DNA of 64,000 bases from contig NZ_JAYMGZ010000005.1 of NCBI RefSeq assembly GCF_037078405.1, positions 62,001 through 126,000 of the forward strand, in the 5' to 3' direction. The notes beneath the pieces were generated by a model. That model was not told the DNA's origin and ran no database searches. It was given only the letters and a program-made list of their open reading frames with translations. Of this stretch, positions 27,181 through 34,829 are shown one piece after another (position 1 is the stretch's first letter; every line of letters starts with the position of its first letter). The DNA is from Haloarcula sp. DT43. Its GTDB lineage: Archaea > Halobacteriota > Halobacteria > Halobacteriales > Haloarculaceae. The position numbers and the translations under genes are program-made.

Positions 27181-27390
27181 TCACCCCAGCACCTCCCGGC
27201 GCTCAATGGCGACATCGTGGGCGCAGTCACCGCGGCGGTACTGCTCGTAGTAGTTCTCGACGGTCGGGAAGTCGGCCGTCCACTCGGTGTAATGGACGAG
27301 ACCACCGACCTTGTAGCGGAGTCGCCATTCGTCGGCCTGTGCCGGCGCTGTGTCGCTCCCGGCTGAGTCGGGGGTATCGGCTTTGGCCAT
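27181..27390 (-). CDS. Small hypothetical protein of a plasmid/virus-like operon
   Basis: A 69-residue protein from the ATG at 27390, sharing one base with the upstream stop (TGATG). It is Ala/Asp-rich at the start and then contains aromatic-rich LRYKVGGLVHYTEWTADF and ENYYEQYRRGDCAHDVAIERR. The family is unknown. It is the last of three tightly coupled minus-strand frames, which supports it being real. Confidence 0.55.
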   Translation of the reverse strand: MAKADTPDSAGSDTAPAQADEWRLRYKVGGLVHYTEWTADFPTVENYYEQYRRGDCAHDVAIERREVLG

Positions 27391-27695
27391 CACCGCTCAC
27401 CTCCTGTGAGTGCCTCGCTGCCCTGTGTGGCCGGGCTGTCACGCTGGCGGAGTTCGGTCACCGGGACACGAAACGTCATGAGGTCCTCGGCTCGGCGGAT
27501 GGCCGTCGTCAACTCCCGGCGGCGCTGGCGGTTGCCGGCCGTGGCGTCGAGGCGCTGGATGGTTTCAGCGGCCAGGTCAGCCAGCAGGACGCCTGTGACT
27601 TCGTCGGCGGCCTCGTAGACGGCGGTGACGAGCAGGTGTGGCTCACTGTCGAGTTCGGTCAGGGTGACAACGTCGCCGACAGTCGGGGTGGTCAT
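27390..27695 (-). CDS. Hypothetical acidic protein
   Basis: A 101-residue protein with a beta-rich first half (VGDVVTLTELDSEPHLLVTA and EVTGVLLADLAAETIQRL). A basic helix follows (RRRELTTAIRRAEDLMTF). The family was not recognised. It is coupled to the genes on both sides through 4-bp and 1-bp overlaps, indicating a single transcription unit of an integrated genetic element. Confidence 0.55.
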   Translation of the reverse strand: MTTPTVGDVVTLTELDSEPHLLVTAVYEAADEVTGVLLADLAAETIQRLDATAGNRQRRRELTTAIRRAEDLMTFRVPVTELRQRDSPATQGSEALTGGER

Positions 27696-28082
27696 GCCGA
27701 CGCACCTCCTCGTGACTGGGCGGCTGCGGGCCTGAACGAGCAGGGCACTTCAGAAACCGCCCCACCGCTGTCGAATGGGGTCCGGTCCTCGTCATCGAAG
27801 CGCCGCACGCGCTCTCTGAGCCCCCTCTCTCCTTTCCCTGAGTCCGGGCCCCAGTTTTCGGGGTAGCGCGTGATGTATTCAGTCTCTAACTCGTAGCGAA
27901 AATTACAATAAGAGGGGCTAATTACGGCAGTAGTACCAGCACAAAGTTGACTCCTTTGTACTGGGAAATTGTCAGAGGCACATGATACAGTCGCCCGCCG
28001 AAACCGGCGGGCGACTATATTGTGAGTGATCCCGAATTGAGTTCCCTGATAGCAACTGTTATCAAAGAGTTCTGTGTCCATT
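27692..28082 (-). CDS. Uncertain hypothetical protein, start unclear
   Basis: The frame that overlaps the next gene by 4 bp is open from an ATG at 28082 but passes through a strong 11-bp stem (GTCGCCCGCCG / CGGCGGGCGAC, 27990-28015). The last 75 residues (ELETEYITRYPENWGPDSGK, then RFDDEDRTPFDSGGAVSEV) look like real haloarchaeal coding sequence. The N-terminal part does not. No normal start codon lies between the hairpin and that segment, so the gene may be truncated or use a rare start. Confidence 0.4.
27990..28015. terminator. Strong hairpin
   Basis: Perfect 11-bp stem GTCGCCCGCCG with loop AAAC and complement CGGCGGGCGAC, flanked by A/T-rich DNA (ATGATACA and TATATTGTG). It lies between plasmid-like genes and could end a transcript on either strand or protect an mRNA 5' end. 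Confidence 0.45.
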
Positions 28083-28200
28083 CTTGGAGGGTACCAGTCG
28101 GTACTCACTTGCCCAGTGAGTGCGTGCCTCTGACAGCAGCGACCGACTGTGCCCCTAGTTCTGACCGCTGAGCAACGGCGCTGTGCGGGGCGGTGCGCCA

Positions 28201-28518
28201 TTACTGTGTCCCTCCATCGGCGACGGGCCGAGCTTGCGAAGACAGGCCTGCGAGTGTGTCGGCCTGGCGCTGGAGCAACTGTCTGCCAGCGTCAGTCAGC
28301 GTATACACGTTCGTACGAGCATCGAGTTCGTCGCGGTTGACGAGGTCCTGGTCGGCGAGCTGGTCGAGGTTCTGGTAGAGACGGCTGTGGTTGATCGGGT
28401 CGGCGTAGCGCTCGTCGAGGTAGTCTTTGAGTGCGAGACCATAGGGGTCGTCGTCGACGGCGGCGATGGCTTCCAACAGATCGCGCTGGAAGCCCGTCAA
28501 GTCGTAGTAGGTCGTCAT
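28201..28518 (-). CDS. PadR-like winged-helix regulator
   Basis: A 105-residue DNA-binding protein. The winged helix reads LTGFQRDLLEAIAAVDDDPYG, LKDYLDERYADPINHSRLYQ, NLDQLADQDLV and the wing DARTNVYTLTDAGRQLL. That closely follows the PadR pattern known from haloarchaeal chromosomes and plasmids, with a short helical tail for dimerisation. The target is unknown. Its ATG overlaps the end of an upstream minus-strand frame by 4 bp. Confidence 0.8.
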   Translation of the reverse strand: MTTYYDLTGFQRDLLEAIAAVDDDPYGLALKDYLDERYADPINHSRLYQNLDQLADQDLVNRDELDARTNVYTLTDAGRQLLQRQADTLAGLSSQARPVADGGTQ

Positions 28519-28781
28519 CGGTTGCCTCCAATGGAATGCATCTGGCCAAGGCTGGGAGGTGACTTGGTAAGAGTCTGGGGCGCGCGTGACCGGAAGTGGA
28601 TTTTCGCGGGTCCATTTTCGTCTCCGGCCCGCTGTGGCGTGGTCGTGGGCCGCTCAGCCGATGAACGGAAAGTGAACGGAAGTGAGCGGAAGTACCGCCG
28701 TCTGGTGGTTTCCGAATGAACGGAAGTGCTGGTCGGTGGCGAGCGATGCGACTCTTCGTGGGTGGGCTGGTCTGCTGTCAT
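28515..28781 (-). CDS. Possible small basic protein upstream of the PadR gene
   Basis: An 88-residue frame overlaps the PadR-like start by 4 bp (ATGA), which argues for translation. It is rich in Ser, Arg, Thr and Pro, unlike the acidic haloarchaeal norm. Part of it (about residues 19-40, YFRSLPFTFRS) is encoded by four tandem GTGAACGGAA-like repeats. It may therefore be a non-coding repeat region that happens to stay open. Confidence 0.3.
   Translation of the reverse strand: MTADQPTHEESHRSPPTSTSVHSETTRRRYFRSLPFTFRSSAERPTTTPQRAGDENGPAKIHFRSRAPQTLTKSPPSLGQMHSIGGNR
28661..28729 (+). repeat. Tandem TGAACGGAAG repeats
   Basis: Three direct repeats of TGAACGGAAG-like sequence occur at 10-11 bp spacing from 28662 (TGAACGGAAAG, TGAACGGAAG, TGAGCGGAAG). 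A fourth TGAACGGAAG lies near 28717 and a related GACCGGAAG near 28588. They may be iterons or operator sites upstream of the PadR-like gene. Confidence 0.5.
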
Positions 28782-28866
28782 GGATTCAGTGCGACGTGTT
28801 ATCAGGTACCAGGATTGGCGAGCCTGATGACTGTCACATGTAGATTTGGTGTACCCTCACCACTTA

Positions 28867-28882
28867 GTTGTTCCGCAACAAC
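28867..28882. promoter_or_regulatory. Operator-like palindrome GTTGTT-CCGC-AACAAC
   Basis: Six-base arms flank a CCGC centre, about 70 bp before the GTG start at 28952. The longer string TTAGTTGTTCCGCAACAA closely matches the site at 29438-29453, which precedes the convergent regulator gene. Confidence 0.55.
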
Positions 28883-28951
28883 GGTTAATGCGAGACAAAC
28901 AGAGTTAATCCAACCTTTCTTTGTAACTGCTCCCGGAAAAGAGAACCATCC

Positions 28952-29200
28952 GTGAGCGATCTAAGTGATGAAGGGGCTGAGACGCTCCTAGTAATCGGCC
29001 TTCATGCCGATCCCGTTGTGACTGCTCCAGAATTAGCAGAACAACTCAATATTTCGCCTCAGGCAGTCAATAAGCGACTGGATACTCTGGAACAAGATCA
29101 ATTTGTAACCTCAAAAAAAGTCGGTGCATCAGCAAAGGTTTACTGGCTTACTGAGGCGGGAGAGCATGAGGTGTCAAATATCGGCCTGAGATGGCTCTAA
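28952..29200 (+). CDS. Minimal winged-helix regulator
   Basis: An 82-residue MarR/ArsR-like winged helix starting at GTG: VTAPELAEQLNISPQAVNKR, LDTLEQDQFVTSKK, then a wing VGASAKVYWLTEAG. It has no additional effector domain. It converges on the similar gene at 29197-29424, their stop codons overlapping by 4 bp. Both genes are preceded by the same palindromic motif, suggesting shared or mutual control. Confidence 0.7.
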   Translation: MSDLSDEGAETLLVIGLHADPVVTAPELAEQLNISPQAVNKRLDTLEQDQFVTSKKVGASAKVYWLTEAGEHEVSNIGLRWL

Positions 29201-29424
29201 TGCCGAGGAGTCCAGTAGACGACCGCTGCGCCTCCAACCCTTTTTCGCCGAAGCTCATTTCGATCCACGAGCTTCTTGAGTCGGTAATTTGCAGCTTGGG
29301 TTGAAACGTCAAAAACATCTGCAACCTCGGGTGCTGTTAAAACTGGATCGTCTGTTTTTCGGAACAATGAGAGAATATTTTCGTAGCTTAGATTCTCCTC
29401 AATATCAGCGGATATCATACTCAT
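29197..29424 (-). CDS. Minimal winged-helix regulator, convergent paralogue
   Basis: A 75-residue winged helix (VLTAPEVADVFDVSTQAANYRL, then DRNELRRKRVGGAAVVYW) that is a distant paralogue of the protein encoded convergently at 28952-29200. The two share TAPE(L/V)A and the wing (K/R)VG(A/G)(S/A)A(K/V)VYW. An operator-like palindrome lies 14 bp upstream of its ATG. The likely function is a small autoregulated repressor of an accessory element. Confidence 0.7.
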   Translation of the reverse strand: MSMISADIEENLSYENILSLFRKTDDPVLTAPEVADVFDVSTQAANYRLKKLVDRNELRRKRVGGAAVVYWTPRH

Positions 29425-29437
29425 TGTTTAGTCTTTA

Positions 29438-29453
29438 GTTGTTCCGGAGCAAA
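29438..29453. promoter_or_regulatory. Operator-like palindrome, second copy
   Basis: GTTGTTCCGGAGCAAA, preceded by TTTA, matches the palindrome at 28867-28882 in the same orientation (shared string TTAGTTGTTCCGNANCAA). It lies 14 bp before the minus-strand start at 29424. Confidence 0.55.
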
Positions 29454-29571
29454 AATCTTATGGAGGAGCCGTTACAACGTATTAGATAGGAACACACGCG
29501 CCGCTGGTCGATTTCTCACGAAATCGCCCCGGTGCTGAGACACCGAGGCGCGTGGTTCCAGGTAAGAACCA

Positions 29572-29868
29572 ATGGCAACTACGCAATCCAATCCACAAGA
29601 ACGTACCGCACGCGAACTACTCACCCAGGGCCGCCCGCTGTTTCTCGGCGTCGACGGAGAGGGTGCCGCGCATTACTGGGACAGCTACGAATTCGCTGTG
29701 GCTATCGTTGAGACTGATGGGGCCGCTGAGAAAGTGGAATTGTCGGAGACACCCTTTGAAACGCTCTCGGAGTGGTGTGAGTACACTCGTGGCGAGCGTG
29801 GCTGGGACGTTGGTCCGCACGTCGGCGGCTCGCTCGTCGGCGATCTTGTCCGAGGTGTTGAGGCGTGA
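29572..29868 (+). CDS. Hypothetical protein A of a repeated two-gene module
   Basis: A 98-residue acidic protein containing RPLFLGVDGEGAAHYWDSYE, FAVAIVETDGAAEKVEL, a central helix and the C-terminus GGSLVGDLVRGVEA. The family is unknown to me. It overlaps gene B by 4 bp. The degenerate end of a second copy is visible near 43411-43462. Small hairpins (CGATTTCTCACGAAATCG and GGTTCCAGGTAAGAACC) lie in the 70 bp before its ATG. The intact pair sits directly upstream of the CRISPR leader. Confidence 0.65.
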   Translation: MATTQSNPQERTARELLTQGRPLFLGVDGEGAAHYWDSYEFAVAIVETDGAAEKVELSETPFETLSEWCEYTRGERGWDVGPHVGGSLVGDLVRGVEA

Positions 29869-30131
29869 GCAAACCGAGTGTCAGCTGTACGGTTGAAAAC
29901 CGCCAGCGAGTCCAGCGCGCTGCGCGTGCGCTCCGGGAGACCGTCCCGACAGTTTTGGTCGAAACGACGCCGCCGGTCCGCTCCGAATACGACGCCTGGA
30001 CGCTCGATGCCGTGCTTCGGGACTGTGAAGGTGTGCCGCCAGAGGTAATGAGCGAGCTGGCGCTGGCTGGACTAACGTTACAGCCCACGCCGTCGCAGGC
30101 TGAGCATCAGCACGTCGTGGCGACGGCATAG
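29865..30131 (+). CDS. Hypothetical protein B of a repeated two-gene module
   Basis: An 88-residue protein with an N-terminal SVSCTVENRQRVQRAARALR. The conserved second half is YDAWTLDAVLRDCEGVPPEV, then ELALAGLTLQPTPSQAEHQH. The family was not recognised. Two degraded copies of this gene are present in the window, ending at 34611 and near 43702. Its repetition at the borders of the CRISPR and defence blocks suggests it travels with, or marks, these modules. Confidence 0.65.
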   Translation: MSKPSVSCTVENRQRVQRAARALRETVPTVLVETTPPVRSEYDAWTLDAVLRDCEGVPPEVMSELALAGLTLQPTPSQAEHQHVVATA

Positions 30132-30247
30132 GATAATAGAACCATATTTTCGTCGACCCCCCGGGGGTTGCAGGGGTATTGCTGGTCGACGAAAACAGTG
30201 AAGTGAAACCGGGCTCGAGATAGGCTGTGTCCCGGAAATCGGGCATG
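30132..30247 (+). promoter_or_regulatory. CRISPR leader with large inverted repeat
   Basis: The 116 bp between gene B and the first repeat contain a perfect 12-bp inverted repeat TTTTCGTCGACC (30147-30158) / GGTCGACGAAAA (30184-30195) around a CCCCGGGGG stretch. The array decays at its right end, so the left end is leader-proximal and transcription should run to the right. Confidence 0.65.
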
Positions 30248-32016
30248 GTTACAGACGGACCCTTGGGCGGTTGAAGCCTTCGTGACGAAGCCGTCCCAGT
30301 AGGCGCTGGCGCTGTTACAGACGGACCCTTGGGCGGTTGAAGCCGCGCTCGCTGCCTCTCTAAGTGCCACTCGGCGTGTTACAGACGGACCCTTGGGCGG
30401 TTGAAGCCGCTCATGCATCCTCAAACACCTCCACGCCGATGCTTGTTACAGACGGACCCTTGGGCGGTTGAAGCCTGAAACACGACGCCGTCCAAGAGGC
30501 GGTCGAGCGGTTACAGACGGACCCTTGGGCGGTTGAAGCCTGAAACACGACGCCGTCCAAGAGGCGGTCGAGCGGTTACAGACGGACCCTTGGGCGGTTG
30601 AAGCAAAAACATCACGACGACGCCAGTCCATCTCAACAATAGTTACAGACGGACCCTTGGGCGGTTGAAGCATGCGATTTGTGGCCCTGGGGGGTCAGGT
30701 CGTCCCGGTTACAGACGGACCCTTGGGCGGTTGAAGCACCCGCCGCGTCGGAACCCACGCGATACAGTCCTTGTTACAGACGGACCCTTGGGCGGTTGAA
30801 GCCTTTGCCGAACGCCAGGTTGCCGCTACCCGCACCCGGGTTACAGACGGACCCTTGGGCGGTTGAAGCTCGGTATTGTCGATTGTCTCTACCGTAGGCA
30901 TACGGTTACAGACGGACCCTTGGGCGGTTGAAGCAAGCGTAGACTGGCCGGAGCGGCCTCAACAGACGAGAGTTACAGACGGACCCTTGGGCGGTTGAAG
31001 CTGTTGCAGAAAGCCACCAACAAGCGGTATTACCACTGTTACAGACGGACCCTTGGGCGGTTGAAGCCAGTTGCGAAGGCACTCAAAGAAAACGAGGACA
31101 ATCGTTACAGACGGACCCTTGGGCGGTTGAAGCGTCTGAGTCGGATTGAAACGGCTGTAACGTAGGTGTTACAGACGGACCCTTGGGCGGTTGAAGCTTC
31201 AGACGACCTGAACGACACAGACGTGGAAATTCTGTTACAGACGGACCCTTGGGCGGTTGAAGCTCCTGTCGGACGTGCATCGACGAGGGCGAGTATCCGT
31301 TACAGACGGACCCTTGGGCGGTTGAAGCAAGAACGGCACGCGGATTAACGACGCCGCTGACGCGTTACAGACGGACCCTTGGGCGGTTGAAGCTTTTTTG
31401 CACGCAACCGCGTAGCCACGCCCATATGCCGTTACAGACGGACCCTTGGGCGGTTGAAGCGCGGTCATGGAGAGGCTCATGTTGACCCACTCGTGTTACA
31501 GACGGACCCTTGGGCGGTTGAAGCCCACCCATCCCCGAGCACGAGCATCTGATACGGGTGTTACAGACGGACCCTTGAGCGGTTGAAGCCCCAACGACTG
31601 GTATCACGTCGAAAAGTTAGAAGAGTTACAGACGGACCCTTGGGCGGTTGAAGCGGAGAACGAGAGCTTATCATCCGCTACCTCCGAAAGTTTCAGACGG
31701 ACCCTTGGGCGGTTGAAGCTTGACAAGCGTGTCCGCGGTCGCCGGAATTAGCTGGGTTTCAGACGGACCCTTGGGCGGTTGAAGCTCTTTGACCATCGAC
31801 CAGTCGTCGCTGAGGACTGTCGTTTCAGATGGACTCTTGGGCGGTTGAAGTCTCGGTGTCGGGATTCCGCAGAACCTGAAGATTATGTTTCAGACGGACC
31901 CTTGAGCGGTTGAAGCCCGATGGCGGCGGCGTAAGCCCGGTATCTACTGCCGGTTTCAGACGGACTTTCGGGTAGCTGAAGCTACTCGTCGGTGATCTCG
32001 TTCAGGCGGTTGAAGC
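30248..32016 (+). CRISPR. CRISPR array, 27 repeats plus one truncated repeat, no cas genes
   Basis: Repeats are 30 bp, beginning GTTACAGACG and ending CGGTTGAAGC, with 26 spacers of 34-37 bp. Repeat starts run from 30248, 30314, 30378, 30445, 30510, 30575 to 31887 and 31953. Repeats 1-22 carry GTTACAG, while repeats 23-27 carry the common haloarchaeal GTTTCAG. Repeats 21 and 26 have CTTGAGCGG, and repeats 25 and 27 are degenerate. A 17-bp remnant (GTTCAGGCGG...GAAGC) lies at 32000-32016. Spacers 4 and 5 (30475-30509 and 30540-30574) are identical. No cas gene is in the window, so it would depend on a type I-B system elsewhere. Confidence 0.98.
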
Positions 32017-32270
32017 ATGAGATGCACTGTAGAAGAACGACCAACATATAGGGTGTGGTACTGGTGAGATCAGTCTTTCATCTCCTGCTGAATGTGTGTC
32101 TCTCCCTGCTGAATGTGTGTCTCTCTCCGGCTGAAAAGGAGGTGTATAGTGAGTATCCAACGAACACAGTCCCGGTTGTTCCAGACAATCCTTCCGTACC
32201 AAGAATTGCCATTTGAAAACTAAGCACATGATTGAGACTGTTTTGTTGACTGCAGAACTCCTTCCTAGGA
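32017..32270. other. Intergenic, 21-bp tandem duplication
   Basis: No gene seen between the array and the nuclease gene. A 21-bp unit beginning CCTGCTGAATGTGTGTCTCT is repeated in tandem at 32084 and 32105. The stretch probably holds the 3' ends of the array transcript and of the convergent nuclease mRNA. Confidence 0.5.
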
Positions 32271-34178
32271 CTACGGATACTCGTGCTCAATCACTTGCGC
32301 TCCACTCGCATTGCGGACATAGATGGTGTCACCATTATTATTCCAGATGGCCGCATCTGAACCCCAGTAGAGTTCTGTCTCTGAGTCTGTGCCTGAGCCA
32401 GTGTAGAGTGTGATTGTCGCTCCCGAAGCTACTGTTACGTCGCTGGGGACCGTATAGACGTGATCTGCATCATCTTCCACTTCCCAATCCGAAATATCAA
32501 TAGAGTCTTCATTCGTATTCTTGAACACAATATACTCGTCATTCTCATTCTCATGATCGTTCCCATCGGCATCAGCATGGACTTCCTCTACGACTAGGCC
32601 ACTCTCTGACTGCCCCGTTGATGGGGTCTCCTGCTCGAACGACCAGACCCCTACATCCGCATCCTGCGCATCTGTTTCAGCGCCACTAAACTGGTCCCGT
32701 TTGCTGAATTCTGATTCATATAATCGTGCGTATCCCTGCTCGAGCAGCTCACGGTTGAACAGAGACCCATCGTCATAGACATAGACCAATAGCCGGCCGT
32801 AACTACCGCGCCTATCGGCTTTTTCATCGACAACGACACGTATCTCTTCCCCGTACGTGAGTTCGGTACGCGCGAATTCACTCGCCTTGTGGCCCCAATC
32901 ACGAAGGTGATCCCTGCCGTTGTCAGAATCGGGTATTTCCTCCCACTCATCAGGATCTGTTTCAGTATGTACTTCGGGTGTATCAACGCCAAGTAAACGA
33001 ATTGTGTCGGTGTCCCCGTTCTGATATCGGATATCTATGGTATCACCATCAATGATTTCCGTAACTGTAACCTCAAACTCAGTTTGATTGGCTCGGTCTG
33101 GTGTCGGTGTTGGAGTGGGTGTCGGCGTCGGCGTTGGCGTTGGTGTCGGCGTTGGGGTGGGCGTCGGCGTCGGTGTCGGCGTCGGTGTCGGTGTTGGAGT
33201 TGGAGTGGGTGTCGGAGTTGGGGTGGGTGTTGGTGCCGGTGTCGGTGTTGGAGTTGGAGTGGGTGTCGGAGTTGGGGTGGGTGTTGGTGCCGGTGTCGGC
33301 GTTGAAGTTGGAGTGGGGGTCGGCGTTGGCGTGGGTGTTGGAGTTGGTGTTGGAGTGGATGCCGGCGTTGGCGTGGGTGTTGGAGTTGGTGTTGGAGTGG
33401 ATGCCGGCGTTGGAGTTGGTGTCGGGGCCTTTGTTGATCTGGGCTCGGATTTTGGCGGTGGAGTTGACGCTGATGTTGGCTCAGATGTAGCTGTTGGAGA
33501 TGTGCTCACAGGGGAGCCAGATACTGGAGTTTCTGTCTGTGTTGATCTATACATCTGAGCCTGTTCTGAACTTTGAGCTGGTGCCTGCTCGCCTGACTGC
33601 GTGGACGCTGATTCCGAACTGACTGTCGATTCGGGGGTCTGTGTAAGTGCCCCACCATACCGAGAGCCAGAAGAGATGTCCTGAGTACTTGATGATTCAG
33701 AGACAGTAATCAATGGTGTTGTGCCAATCATGAGAACCATAGATATCAAAATAAGATACCCAAACGAAGCAAAGGTCGGTTTTATACGTGTGTGGGCCTG
33801 AAACCCCGGAACCGCTTTCAAATGCGTATTAACCGTATCACGTATCCCAGAGAGGTTAATCAACACAGCCAGTGGGAAAATAAAAGCACATCCAAAGATG
33901 GCTATCCCTAGCATAAAAATGACGCCTGCAACTCCACTAACTAGGAGACCTGTAGATAAATATACAATTATGAAATAAACTGCTACAATAACAAAAAACG
34001 CTGATATGGACGCGAATATTCGGCTGTCTGACCTTACACCAGGGATATTTCGTTCCTGGAGGTATGTGTGTAGCCCCAATCCATTCAAAAGTATAACTAC
34101 TGGCAGCGTTATCGAGAGAATCGTAAAAAGGATACCGAGTAAACCAATGATGGCGGCCCACACAGATTGAATCGCCAT
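32271..34178 (-). CDS. Membrane-anchored thermonuclease with lamin-tail domain
   Basis: A 635-residue protein with four N-terminal membrane helices (about residues 5-165) and a Ser/Gln-rich stretch. A Thr-Pro repeat spacer covers about residues 225-360. A staphylococcal-nuclease domain (about 365-515) has Arg394 and Glu402 in [10 protein letters not shown] and Arg462 in YGRLLVYVY, matching the catalytic Arg-Glu-Arg set. A lamin-tail domain closes the protein (about 525-635: [20 protein letters not shown]). The nuclease should face the outside on a stiff stalk. Roles in DNA scavenging, biofilm DNA turnover or defence are all possible. The Thr-Pro coding repeat is prone to length variation. Confidence 0.85.
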   Translation of the reverse strand: MAIQSVWAAIIGLLGILFTILSITLPVVILLNGLGLHTYLQERNIPGVRSDSRIFASISAFFVIVAVYFIIVYLSTGLLVSGVAGVIFMLGIAIFGCAFIFPLAVLINLSGIRDTVNTHLKAVPGFQAHTRIKPTFASFGYLILISMVLMIGTTPLITVSESSSTQDISSGSRYGGALTQTPESTVSSESASTQSGEQAPAQSSEQAQMYRSTQTETPVSGSPVSTSPTATSEPTSASTPPPKSEPRSTKAPTPTPTPASTPTPTPTPTPTPASTPTPTPTPTPTPTPTPTSTPTPAPTPTPTPTPTPTPTPTPAPTPTPTPTPTPTPTPTPTPTPTPTPTPTPTPTPTPTPTPTPTPTPDRANQTEFEVTVTEIIDGDTIDIRYQNGDTDTIRLLGVDTPEVHTETDPDEWEEIPDSDNGRDHLRDWGHKASEFARTELTYGEEIRVVVDEKADRRGSYGRLLVYVYDDGSLFNRELLEQGYARLYESEFSKRDQFSGAETDAQDADVGVWSFEQETPSTGQSESGLVVEEVHADADGNDHENENDEYIVFKNTNEDSIDISDWEVEDDADHVYTVPSDVTVASGATITLYTGSGTDSETELYWGSDAAIWNNNGDTIYVRNASGAQVIEHEYP

Positions 34179-34453
34179 TACAGTCCATGGTGTATTGTAA
34201 GTGTTTTGTAATATACGGCTTACCGAACTGTAGAAGGTAAGCCACTCCTATTGAAATTACCTCTCGGTTCGGATACTGTCACAACATCTGTATCCCGCAG
34301 AACTGGGACATACCGAGCAAAAGATTACACAGGGGCGAAGACGGTTTTACTCCCGAAGAATTTCTCCGTCACTAGGGGCGGGGGCTGCCTCCAAGTCACC
34401 AAGCAGTACCATCACTTCATCATGTAGACGCCTTGCGTTAGCTGGAATTGGCC
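34179..34453. other. Intergenic
   Basis: No gene is recognised in these 275 bp upstream of the nuclease gene. It presumably contains the nuclease promoter on the minus strand. The right end grades into the degraded copy of module gene B. Confidence 0.4.
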
Positions 34454-34611
34454 CGAGCGCGAGTCAGTACGACGCCTGGACGCTCGACGCCGTGCTTCGG
34501 GATGCTGATGGGGTGCCGCCCGAAGTGCTCAGGGAGCTGGCGCTCGCCGGGTTGACGTTACAGCCGACGCCGTCACAAGCCGAGTATCAGCACGTGGCGG
34601 CGACGGTGTAG
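34454..34611 (+). pseudogene. Degenerate copy of module gene B
   Basis: Translation gives YDAWTLDAVLRDADGVPPEV, then LRELALAGLTLQPTPSQAEY and HVAATV before a stop. That is highly similar to the second half of the protein encoded at 29865-30131. The first half and the start codon are missing. It is followed by an inverted repeat that also follows the third copy. Confidence 0.85.
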
Positions 34612-34619
34612 CGAAAATC

Positions 34620-34663
34620 GCTAACCAACAAACGTAGGCACTACTGCTTGTTTGTAAGTTAGC
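34620..34663. repeat. Conserved hairpin after module copy 2
   Basis: GCTAACCAACAAAC (34620-34633) and GTTTGTAAGTTAGC (34650-34663) pair with two mismatches. The homologous position after copy 3 (43719-43760) forms GCTAACCAAC / GTTGGTTAGC. The DNA downstream of both also matches (GCTTTCTGACSGTC). Confidence 0.7.
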
Positions 34664-34829
34664 CAATTCCCGATCCGCTTTCTGACCGTCGTTTGTTGCT
34701 CGGGAGTTCTTCTGAAACAACTTCTCGGTAAGCGTGCGTCTCGCCCAGATGAGAGTCTAGAATACGTATCCAATCTGACTGGCCGTCTGATGTTATAGAC
34801 GGTAAAAAGCTCACCATCGCCCCACTCGA

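Noticed and set aside
27181..28082. Provirus or full integrative element with integrase
   Set aside because: Small coupled genes and a tRNA-like sequence are present, but no integrase, terminase, capsid or replication protein is visible, so only remnants can be claimed.
30446..31607. Short frames across the CRISPR array encoding repeated PPKGPSVT or QTDPWAVEA peptides
   Set aside because: These are translations of the 30-bp repeats; the spacing and spacer variability show a CRISPR array, not a repeat protein.
33084..33558. Plus-strand frames rich in Gly-Val or Trp/Cys/Arg opposite the nuclease stalk
   Set aside because: They are the complement of the Thr-Pro coding repeat in the thermonuclease gene.
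29572..34178. Cas genes next to the CRISPR array
   Set aside because: Neither flank encodes a recognisable Cas protein; the SNase-type protein is a membrane or secreted nuclease and not a Cas family.
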